From NCBI GenBank assembly GCA_900766825.1, contig CAAFWU010000070.1, positions 28,638 through 92,637 on the forward strand: a DNA stretch of 64,000 nt, in the 5' to 3' direction. The translations under genes and the position numbers were made by a program. Shown here in pieces: positions 9,201 to 15,536 of this stretch; the stretch's first letter is position 1, and each line of letters begins with the position of its first letter. The notes beneath the pieces are model-generated. The model was given only the letters and a program-made list of their open reading frames with translations, searched no databases and had not been told where the DNA came from. This DNA is from Bacteroidales bacterium (GTDB lineage: Bacteria > Bacteroidota > Bacteroidia > Bacteroidales > Marinilabiliaceae).

Positions 9201-10959
9201 CATGCTGCGCAAGGATATGCGGATTGACTTTGGCATAGACAGCCTATCGGCGGGATTCCTTAACTTCTATTTGGATGCATGCATTGACAGTTGGCGAGGG
9301 ACCACAAGCGGCAACCTGAGTTTGAGCGGTCCGCTGGACGACATAAAGCTGAACGCGGGGCTTAAGATGAACAACGACAACTACTTCCGCGTTATGGAGA
9401 CCAACACAACATATCATATTGACCACGACGACTCGCTATTTCTTACCCCTACGCGGATGATTTTTAATAACATACGCTTTAGCGACGACTATGAGGGCAA
9501 CGGTGTGGGACAGCAAGGTCGTGGTCAGAAGGGAACACGCGGACATATGGGCATCTTTGGGGGCGACATAAAGCACGATATGTTCTCGAACCTGCAGATT
9601 GGGCTAAAGTTCGATGTGTTTAACTTGCTGCTGCTGAACACCACAGCAAGGGAGAGTCAGGCATATTATGGCAAGGTGTTCGGCACGGGTCATATGGATG
9701 TGTTGGGCATAACGGACGACATATTGATAGACATCAAGGCTCAGACGGAGGCCAACTCGACATTCTGCGTGGTGCCAACAGCCAAGACCGAGTTGTCGCA
9801 ACAGGACTACATATCTTTTGTTAGTCACCACAAAGCAGAGGACAACGAGGAGACTAATGGAGATGGGGGCAGCGAGAGCACACGCATTGCGGGCATGGGC
9901 ACACGAGCCAATCTGGACCTGACCATTACGCCCGATGCCGAGCTGTCGGTAATCATCAACCCTCAGACCGACAATAGGTTGAGTGGCAGGGGCAATGGGC
10001 AACTGCAGATAACGGTGGACCGCAATGGAGACTTGAATATGTTTGGTGACTACGTCATAAACCAGGGATTGTACAACTTCTCGTTCGAGAACGTGATTAG
10101 CAAACAGTTTGTGATTAACGACGGAGGTCACATAACATGGGATGGCGGTCCGTACGATGCCAATGTAGACATCACGGCCACTTATAAGCTTAAGGCATCG
10201 CTCTATGATCTGGTGAAGGGTGGAGCCGATGAGACAAACAACGACCTAAAACGTCGTGTACCTATCAACTGCAACATATTGCTTAGCAATAAGTTGACCA
10301 ATCCAGATGTTAACTTTGACATCGAGATTCCTTCGTCGCAGAACTTCAACCAATATGCTTTTGACCAATATGTGTCTACGCCCGAGGAGATGAGTCGTCA
10401 GGTGTTCTCTCTGTTGGTTACAGGTCGATTTTATGCCACTCAGGACGCAACGTCGCAGAACGCCGACGGCACAGATTACTTGGGCACTACGGCATCGGAA
10501 TTGCTTAGCAATCAGCTGAGTAATATGTTCTCGAAGAATAAATATAATCTGGGAGTGGGCGTAAACTATCGTCCAGGCGACGAGGTGACGAACGAAGAGT
10601 ATGAAGTTGCAATACAGACTCAGGTTATGGACAACAAGATAATGCTGAGTGGCAACATTGGCTATGGACGTGATGCATCGGGTTCGGGATCGGACGATGG
10701 GTCGCTCATTGGAGACTTTGACGTTGAGGTGAAGCTGAACAAGCGAGGAAACATAAGGGCAAAGGCTTATACTCACTCAAATAACGATGTGATTTACGAG
10801 ACATCGCCCACTACACAAGGCATTGGCATATCGTTTCAAGAGGAGTTTAACTCGTTCCGAGAGCTGGTGCGATGGTACTGGAACCGAATATTTCACCGAA
10901 GGAAGAATAGGGAGGCCATGAAGGGTGAAGAGACTGCACCGACTCAGGAGGGGGAATAG
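6256..10959 (+). CDS. tamB: translocation and assembly module protein TamB
   Basis: A 1567-residue AsmA/TamB-like protein. An N-terminal signal anchor (about 8-32) is followed by a very long beta-rich region with repeated short beta strands, as expected for the lipid-carrying beta-taco groove, and a C-terminal TamB (DUF490) domain over roughly the last 450 residues, recognised by stretches such as GRGNGQLQITVDRNGDLNMFG and the late ASELLSNQLSNMF helix. TamB spans the periplasm and links the inner membrane with an outer-membrane partner, in barrel-protein insertion or phospholipid transport. No TamA/BamA-type partner gene is adjacent. It is divergent from tsaD. Confidence 0.93.
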   Translation: MSKAIKKILTALWVTLLTVLLLMLSVFFVTQIPSVQTWAGGVVQRSLAQGLGIPVSIGSIRYFPFTSLSISTVTLMDPDSVPMISLARVKTDISVSSLLSDQIEITLLQADSVSLDIRRRADGTLNLSCLGGEAEADTCDIDAETEAEIEAELNNLPSGPILCIDRMSFNGCSIRYSPLGDKSLSVQNLELELDTLRIGPRLISVDVRHIGADIPSLLPERAEMQASLSLKGGNENGRSLDTLTVSHCWMTSGDTRLKLEKAMVVMDSTTVMTADVEMPVAQISSDLLTKLTGRPMPPMGLGLKGSIDSYDIDIDWFRVTMGERTFASGSAIMSRPDHNPGQLPPTMITISEGRTDLGDIAAVTGAEIGVDIINTVGLIELQGTAELLQSNAQAEMELKTQLGTINVGGTGRTSNKWTDVVFTANMSMDADLSKPTSGTLGNTRLNLDANGRLEDGRLRFAIVDGMAPNLHLCGLDYEMAELGAIVEQHTANAMVQITDEANGMLKMICETDWGNKQRPYTSVTLHANELNISKMGIVPMPDIEVDSTQETSPTLPHNEPTIRLSAKVRAEVEGRDIATADGALQIADLSIETPKERASMESLQAELTTDSLGNREIVFEGDKVNGRISGTYDIAGLSSELTNQARLAMPSLFAQSVAKEGNRSYNKSNKSETQQNTTVQRQQMANVDITLTDIEPLVRIWAPSLAIADSMHLRGNVNSESHTAWFSASTPHLSFGSVEARTLEAGLLSDNGRISVGVASDVLNLPVLGRAYGLAVTADATDDVLAADALWSNVKPNAKDKNDIDGSEPKGILNTEFSFGRDEEGQLNIGIAVDQSQLTMGKDIWMLDSTHITLSPKLIDVSNLYLYHNDRMIRAAGRASEQAEDTLRLEIQKIDIESLMADMKSTRFSLAGDLYSRASFSSLLSKPSAKVEAWIENLYVDGDRLEHMDIGADWQPEADQLDLGITIVTGGKPRAVANGYVNMLRKDMRIDFGIDSLSAGFLNFYLDACIDSWRGTTSGNLSLSGPLDDIKLNAGLKMNNDNYFRVMETNTTYHIDHDDSLFLTPTRMIFNNIRFSDDYEGNGVGQQGRGQKGTRGHMGIFGGDIKHDMFSNLQIGLKFDVFNLLLLNTTARESQAYYGKVFGTGHMDVLGITDDILIDIKAQTEANSTFCVVPTAKTELSQQDYISFVSHHKAEDNEETNGDGGSESTRIAGMGTRANLDLTITPDAELSVIINPQTDNRLSGRGNGQLQITVDRNGDLNMFGDYVINQGLYNFSFENVISKQFVINDGGHITWDGGPYDANVDITATYKLKASLYDLVKGGADETNNDLKRRVPINCNILLSNKLTNPDVNFDIEIPSSQNFNQYAFDQYVSTPEEMSRQVFSLLVTGRFYATQDATSQNADGTDYLGTTASELLSNQLSNMFSKNKYNLGVGVNYRPGDEVTNEEYEVAIQTQVMDNKIMLSGNIGYGRDASGSGSDDGSLIGDFDVEVKLNKRGNIRAKAYTHSNNDVIYETSPTTQGIGISFQEEFNSFRELVRWYWNRIFHRRKNREAMKGEETAPTQEGE

Positions 10960-11094
10960 GAATTAGGTTAAATAGTATGACGAGTTAACACAAATTGAAC
11001 ATTTGGGAGCGTGCTGACGTATACACCCTTTGGACTCTTAGAGAACAACACTCGAAAAAGGAAAAACATAAACCCCGAAAAATAACATCTATCG

Positions 11095-11961
11095 ATGAGA
11101 AAACAGTTGACAAAGATGGTCATGGCAGCCGTTGGCACCATGATGAGTCTGATGGGCATGGCCCAGACGCAAAACTGCGTGCCCACAGCGGCCGACTACG
11201 AGAAGTTTGCCAAAACAAAGACGGTTGTGGTGCTGGACGACAATATGTGGAGCGACTACAACATGGCCATAAAGAAGGACATGAAAAACGAGTGGACGGT
11301 GACGAACGTGGAGTATGTGAACATGAGCAAGTTCGAAAAGATGCGTCAGGACCCACAGTACTCGTTCTTGATGACCACAACGGTTACCTATCCCGAGGAT
11401 AAGATTAAGGCTAAGTACACCTACTTGAGTTTGTTGCTGGGCAAGAAGACTCAGAAGTTGAAGAATATGCCCGATTTGATATCGGTTCCCTTGGCCTATG
11501 CCAATGTTGACGACCAGAGTTTGTGGACATATAAGTTGCCTGCGCTAATCCGCTTTATGCTGAAGCATGTGGAGGCAATGAAGGCTAATCCCTCATTGAT
11601 TAGCGAGTCGCCCTTGCTGATGTACAACAAAAACAGTATTAGTCTGAAAAACAAGACTTTGTACTTAGTAAAGAGTGAGTTGGATCCTGAGTTGCGAACC
11701 GAGAATGCAGTGAAGGCAGTATACCCATACAAGTTTAAGTTTGTGTCTACATCGGAGGTGCGCACAGCCATAGAGAACAAGGATGCAGATGTGGTATTTT
11801 TGCACAAGGTGGGTCCTGGCGACAAGAGCAAAACACGCTGCTACAAGATGCTGATGGGAGCATCGGATGCCGAGGTTTATTACTTTGATTATCATATGAT
11901 CAACGCTCGCAACCCAGATTGTTTACGTCCCGAAGATCTTAAGAAGATTGCTAAGAACTAA
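11095..11961 (+). CDS. exported protein of unknown function
   Basis: A 288-residue protein with a clear signal peptide (MRKQLTKMVMAAVGTMMSLM, predicted cut after GMAQ at about residue 24). The mature part has alternating strands and helices, with many Lys and Tyr and no recognised catalytic motif. It looks like a conserved Bacteroidales periplasmic protein, but I do not recognise the family. It follows tamB by 135 bases on the same strand and ends in a strong terminator, so it may share an envelope role with tamB; that is inference. Confidence 0.75.
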   Translation: MRKQLTKMVMAAVGTMMSLMGMAQTQNCVPTAADYEKFAKTKTVVVLDDNMWSDYNMAIKKDMKNEWTVTNVEYVNMSKFEKMRQDPQYSFLMTTTVTYPEDKIKAKYTYLSLLLGKKTQKLKNMPDLISVPLAYANVDDQSLWTYKLPALIRFMLKHVEAMKANPSLISESPLLMYNKNSISLKNKTLYLVKSELDPELRTENAVKAVYPYKFKFVSTSEVRTAIENKDADVVFLHKVGPGDKSKTRCYKMLMGASDAEVYYFDYHMINARNPDCLRPEDLKKIAKN

Positions 11962-11989
11962 GGGTTCTTTACAGAACAATTATATATCA

Positions 11990-12038
11990 CCCCACCCAAG
12001 CAGAAGTATATTATGGCTTGGGTGGGGTTTTGTTTTTA
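11990..12038 (+). terminator. rho-independent terminator
   Basis: A perfect 12-bp stem CCCCACCCAAGC / GCTTGGGTGGGG (11990-12001 and 12016-12027) is followed by TTTTGTTTTTA. It closes the tamB-side transcription unit before the convergent AAA-ATPase gene. Confidence 0.9.
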
Positions 12039-12069
12039 GGGGAGAGGGTTATTTTAGAGAATCAATAAT

Positions 12070-13728
12070 TCAGTTATTCAAACACCCAAACGTCTCTTTA
12101 TAGTTCACAACCTTCTCAATCAAACACCTATGATGTTTAGTCTCAGCATCATAAGTTACACCCACAAGCACAGCCTCACGCCCTGGATGGTAGCGAAAGG
12201 CATGAGCATAGTTCCGACTCTTAATCTGCTCAATGGCAGAGGCTGGATTTCCATCCCTCTTTAGCTCTATGATAATCACGGGTTTCTGTGGTACCGTGGG
12301 CACCAGCACAACGTCGGCAAAACCACATCCCGAAGCCAGTTCGGAGAAAACCAAGTAATCTTTGCGAGCATAAAAGTATGCCATAAGGATCGCGCTCTGC
12401 ATTGAAGACTCGCGATTGTATGTCAGCGGATGCGAAATGTCGGTATGCGAGTCATCAAGGGCATGGGCCACTACCTCCGATTCGCCACATTCGGTAGCCT
12501 CAATCAATTTGCGGCCACTCTCCAGCATCCGCTGAATGGGTTCAAAACCCTTGGCTTTGGACATAATGCGCAGCCAAGCACCCTTAATTTCGCCATTGGG
12601 AATGTGGCATGTTTGGTTGATGGGGTCGTAGGCCAAATAGCCAAGGTGAATAAGATAGGTGAAAATTTCGTCCTTACTGGCAAAGTGCTCCACATTATTG
12701 TTATAGCTCCAAATATCAACATCTATTCCCTTTTTCCCCTTTAATAATTCCTTTATATCATCCTGAATACCAGTAATATTGGCATCGATATACAATGTTA
12801 TGGCTTCGAGTGCGCTCGTTGTTGTCCAATAGTTACTGAATTCATCCGACACAACTGCTTGAACAACAGAATAGGGGTTAAAAATGTGAATGACAGGCTC
12901 GCCATCGCCATTGGGCTGGTTCATTTCCTTTCTGCTCTTTTTGAAACTATAGCCATCGTACATGAGCTTGCACATCTCAAAATCTACATCATGTTCTTGG
13001 CAAATATCTTTCACCTCGTTGGATGTCAGTCCAAAATACTGAGCAAAAGGACCAGGCTTGAGCATGGTATACTCAGTAAAATTATTCAGTTTACTCTGAA
13101 CCGTCTCGCGCAAAATGGGCAGTATGCCTGTGAGGTAGGCCAAACTGATGGCCTCTTGGGTTGCATTACTTTTGAATAGAGCGTTAAGAAATTCGATATA
13201 CTCATCACATAGGGACGTTGGAACACTTTTATCGCGAATCAAGACATCGTACTCGTCAATTATAATAACAAATTTCTCTCCTAACGCTTTATTAATGACA
13301 CATATAGCATCCGCAATAACAGCATTGGCAGGGATTATTGCAGAGGGGAATTGCTCTCGTAATTCATCAACTACGTCGGCCTGTAGTTTGTCTATAACCT
13401 GACTTTTATCTTTAGTTTTACTATAGAAACCCTGCAAATCAATTTGAATAACATTTAGTGAGTTAAGATACTTATCCCAACCCTCCTCTTTGCTAAGCTT
13501 CAGTTGTTCAAATATTTCTCGGCTATCGCAATTTTTAGAGTAATAGGCCGACATGAGGTTAGTCATCATCGTTTTGCCAAAACGACGGGCGCGGCTCATG
13601 CACACAAAGCAATCATCTGTTCCAATTAACTCGTTTAGTTCGTTGACCATTGGCGACTTGTCAACATAAATTTTGGAATTTAATTTTTTGCGGAACTTAG
13701 CGTTGCCTGGGTTGACGAATATGCCCAT
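12070..13728 (-). CDS. AAA-ATPase-like / PD-(D/E)XK nuclease fusion protein
   Basis: A 552-residue protein. Residues 1-300 are an AAA-ATPase_like domain (PF09820 type) with P-loop RRFGKT (48-53) and Walker B FVIIIDEYD (153-161); the C-terminal part is a PD-(D/E)XK nuclease-like domain (PDDEXK_9/DUF1703 type) with Asp472, Glu488 and Lys490 in ADVV...IIELK. Such genes are multi-copy and spread widely in Bacteroidetes; their role is not settled (defence or selfish element has been suggested by their distribution). A near-identical-length paralogue lies at 47730-49388. The start is chosen at MGIFVNPG, which both copies share, together with about 60 bases of similar leader. Confidence 0.88.
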   Translation of the reverse strand: MGIFVNPGNAKFRKKLNSKIYVDKSPMVNELNELIGTDDCFVCMSRARRFGKTMMTNLMSAYYSKNCDSREIFEQLKLSKEEGWDKYLNSLNVIQIDLQGFYSKTKDKSQVIDKLQADVVDELREQFPSAIIPANAVIADAICVINKALGEKFVIIIDEYDVLIRDKSVPTSLCDEYIEFLNALFKSNATQEAISLAYLTGILPILRETVQSKLNNFTEYTMLKPGPFAQYFGLTSNEVKDICQEHDVDFEMCKLMYDGYSFKKSRKEMNQPNGDGEPVIHIFNPYSVVQAVVSDEFSNYWTTTSALEAITLYIDANITGIQDDIKELLKGKKGIDVDIWSYNNNVEHFASKDEIFTYLIHLGYLAYDPINQTCHIPNGEIKGAWLRIMSKAKGFEPIQRMLESGRKLIEATECGESEVVAHALDDSHTDISHPLTYNRESSMQSAILMAYFYARKDYLVFSELASGCGFADVVLVPTVPQKPVIIIELKRDGNPASAIEQIKSRNYAHAFRYHPGREAVLVGVTYDAETKHHRCLIEKVVNYKETFGCLNN

Positions 13729-13790
13729 ACTTTATCTCTTTTGTTAGTTGACGAATAAGTTTCTGAAACCGATTTAAATATAACAAAATT
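13729..13790 (-). promoter_or_regulatory. leader shared by the two AAA/PD-(D/E)XK genes
   Basis: The 62 bases before this gene closely match those before the paralogue at 47730 (both contain a TATATTTAAA run, then CGGTTTCAGAAACTTA, and GAGATAA just before the start codon). TATATTTA could be a -7 element with a weak match to TAnnTTTG. Conservation in a non-coding leader points to a promoter or to spread of the gene as a unit. Confidence 0.45.
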
Positions 13791-14064
13791 AGTCCTATTT
13801 GACCTCGCCCCCAATTTTTTACTAAAGTATCGCAAGTAATCATCCTCAAAACCATTATGCGTAAGTAAAGTATGTTTAGCCACACCAACGTGGGGGGAGC
13901 ACCCCGAAGAGGCAGCATACCATAGCTCATGGCAGCACATAGAGGAAACAGCCCACACCTAAAAAAATTTGTCTTCACACTACGTGTTTTACACAACTGA
14001 GTTGTCATAAGGGTGAAAGGGGATTGAAAAATCCTGATGTTAAACTGTTAATAATTCTGGGTGC
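13791..14064. other. AT-rich intergenic region, no gene seen
   Basis: Between the AAA-ATPase gene leader and the small ORF at 14065 I see no convincing gene or terminator. Overlapping minus-strand open frames run through the ATPase start and have no family resemblance. An ECF sigma factor, which one would expect somewhere upstream of fecR, is not here. Confidence 0.5.
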
Positions 14065-14292
14065 ATGGAGTTCATTTTTGAATTATTTGCCGAGCTATTG
14101 GGCAAAAATGAGAGTGCAGACAAGTGCACCTCCGAGAAAGAACAAGTTGCTGCGCGTGAGAAAATGCGCATGCAAGCTTTGGAAGATGACGCCGCCGACC
14201 TTATGCGATGCGAAGAGCAGGAGAGTGCAGAGGCTGAGAGAGAGGAGGAGACCGAATCGGTTAATATCTTCAGCTTTGTCAACTTCCATTAA
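14065..14292 (+). CDS. small acidic hypothetical protein
   Basis: A possible 75-residue protein starting MEFIFELFAELLGKNES and continuing with a strongly charged Glu-rich, helix-forming middle (about 15-60) and a hydrophobic last ten residues. I recognise no family. It precedes fecR on the same strand by about 110 bases. Open frames of similar length exist in the other frames here, so coding status is uncertain; the amphipathic start and helical, charged middle are the only support. Confidence 0.3.
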   Translation: MEFIFELFAELLGKNESADKCTSEKEQVAAREKMRMQALEDDAADLMRCEEQESAEAEREEETESVNIFSFVNFH

Positions 14293-14404
14293 AGACTAAA
14301 AGGACGTATTGGAAGGCTCTGCGTCAGGACTTTGGGCATTTGCGTACGTTTGGCAAACTCTATATAATTAATAGGAGTTGACCAAAGGATCGGCTTCTAA
14401 ATCG

Positions 14405-15415
14405 ATGACTCAACTTCTGGAAAACGTCTTGAATAAGAGACAAAAGATGAATACGAAACACGACATATCATCCGAGGGCATAAGCGACCTACTCAGGACT
14501 GCCGAAAAGGGGCAGATGACTGAGGGTCAGGCTTCGGCTCTGCGTGAGGTTCTGGAGATTGAGGCTCACAAGGGCGAGGCTTGGCGCAAGGTGGCTCAGG
14601 CGGCACACTTGTCGGTTGGCCTTAACACAATTGGCACAATTGGGGCTGAGACAGAGAACGACAGGAGGGATGAGAGCTCGCGCACCATACCTCTGTGGCG
14701 CAAGGTGACCAAAGTGGCTCTGCGCGCTGCGGCTGTGCTATTGCCACTGGCTGTGGCTCTGTGGTTTGTTATTGTGGACCCTATGGGCAACAGCACAACA
14801 TACATTGCCGAGGCTCAGAACGACACTGTGGCTCTGCCCGATGGGTCGCAAGTGATACTCTATCAGGGTTCTAAGCTCACCTACGCTCAGGCGGAGACAG
14901 AACGACGTGTTGAGTTGGAGGGTTTGGCTCGCTTCGAGGTTAAGCACGATGAGAGCATGCCCTTTGTGGTGGACGCTAAGCAGGCTCAGGTGCGAGTGCT
15001 GGGCACAGTATTCAGCGTGGAGCACTGGCAGGGGGCGGAGAGAGTTCGCACTCGGGTGGAGCAAGGCAAGGTGGCCATGACGGCAGCCTCGGGCAAGAGC
15101 GTGACGCTCACGGCTCAGCAGGAGGCCACATGGGATGGACACCACTTGACCAAATGCTCGATGGCTTGCAGCAACACAGTGCTGGGTTCACACAACATAA
15201 CCTTTAACAAGGCATCGTTGCAACAGGTGGCAAATGAGTTGCTCACATGCTACCACGGCGAGATTAAGGGAGTGAACTTCAACTGCTCGGAAGATAACAC
15301 ACTCATTACCACGGCCTTTGAGGATCAGAGTTTGGAGAGCGTGCTGGAGGAGTTGACTATGCACTTTGGCAAAAAACTCTCTATTCGTAATGGCTATCTG
15401 ACAATATCTGACTAA
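14405..15415 (+). CDS. FecR-type anti-sigma / signal transduction protein
   Basis: A FecR family inner-membrane protein. From the first ATG it has 336 residues: a cytosolic N-terminal part, one membrane segment (about 103-125), then the periplasmic FecR domain (TVALPDGSQVILYQGSKLTY, FEVKHDESMPFVVDA, VRVLGTVFSVE) and a C-terminal DUF4974-like domain (ITFNKASLQQVANEL to the stop). FecR proteins receive a signal from a TonB receptor with an STN domain and control an ECF sigma factor; the receptor is next door but no sigma gene is. The start is uncertain: an in-frame TTG at 14378 and ATG at 14447 are alternatives. A terminator-like hairpin follows at 15481. Confidence 0.88.
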   Translation: MTQLLENVLNKRQKMNTKHDISSEGISDLLRTAEKGQMTEGQASALREVLEIEAHKGEAWRKVAQAAHLSVGLNTIGTIGAETENDRRDESSRTIPLWRKVTKVALRAAAVLLPLAVALWFVIVDPMGNSTTYIAEAQNDTVALPDGSQVILYQGSKLTYAQAETERRVELEGLARFEVKHDESMPFVVDAKQAQVRVLGTVFSVEHWQGAERVRTRVEQGKVAMTAASGKSVTLTAQQEATWDGHHLTKCSMACSNTVLGSHNITFNKASLQQVANELLTCYHGEIKGVNFNCSEDNTLITTAFEDQSLESVLEELTMHFGKKLSIRNGYLTISD

Positions 15416-15480
15416 TTTTGACTCTACTTGTGGAGCACACTGACAGATATCAATGACAAGCATAAATGGTGATTTGTTTG

Positions 15481-15510
15481 AAAGGCGCCTCGCAGGGCGC
15501 CTTTTCTTGT
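15481..15510 (+). terminator. hairpin terminator or attenuator between fecR and the TonB receptor
   Basis: AAAGGCGCC (15481-15489) pairs perfectly with GGCGCCTTT (15496-15504) over a six-base loop, followed by TCTTGTTT. It lies 65 bases after the fecR stop and before the best start of the receptor (15537), so it could end the fecR transcript or attenuate read-through. It also argues against starting the receptor upstream of the hairpin. Confidence 0.75.
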
Positions 15511-15536
15511 TTCCGAATACCAGCTGCGATGCGGCA

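Noticed and set aside
13697..14008. Minus-strand ORF overlapping the start of the AAA-ATPase gene
   Set aside because: It overlaps the conserved leader and start codon of the ATPase and has no family resemblance.
14293..14377. Possible remnant of an ECF sigma factor before fecR
   Set aside because: A frame reading YWKALRQDFGHLR looked sigma-like at first, but it runs only from a stop at about 14258 to 14377 and shows no helix-turn-helix; not enough to call a pseudogene.
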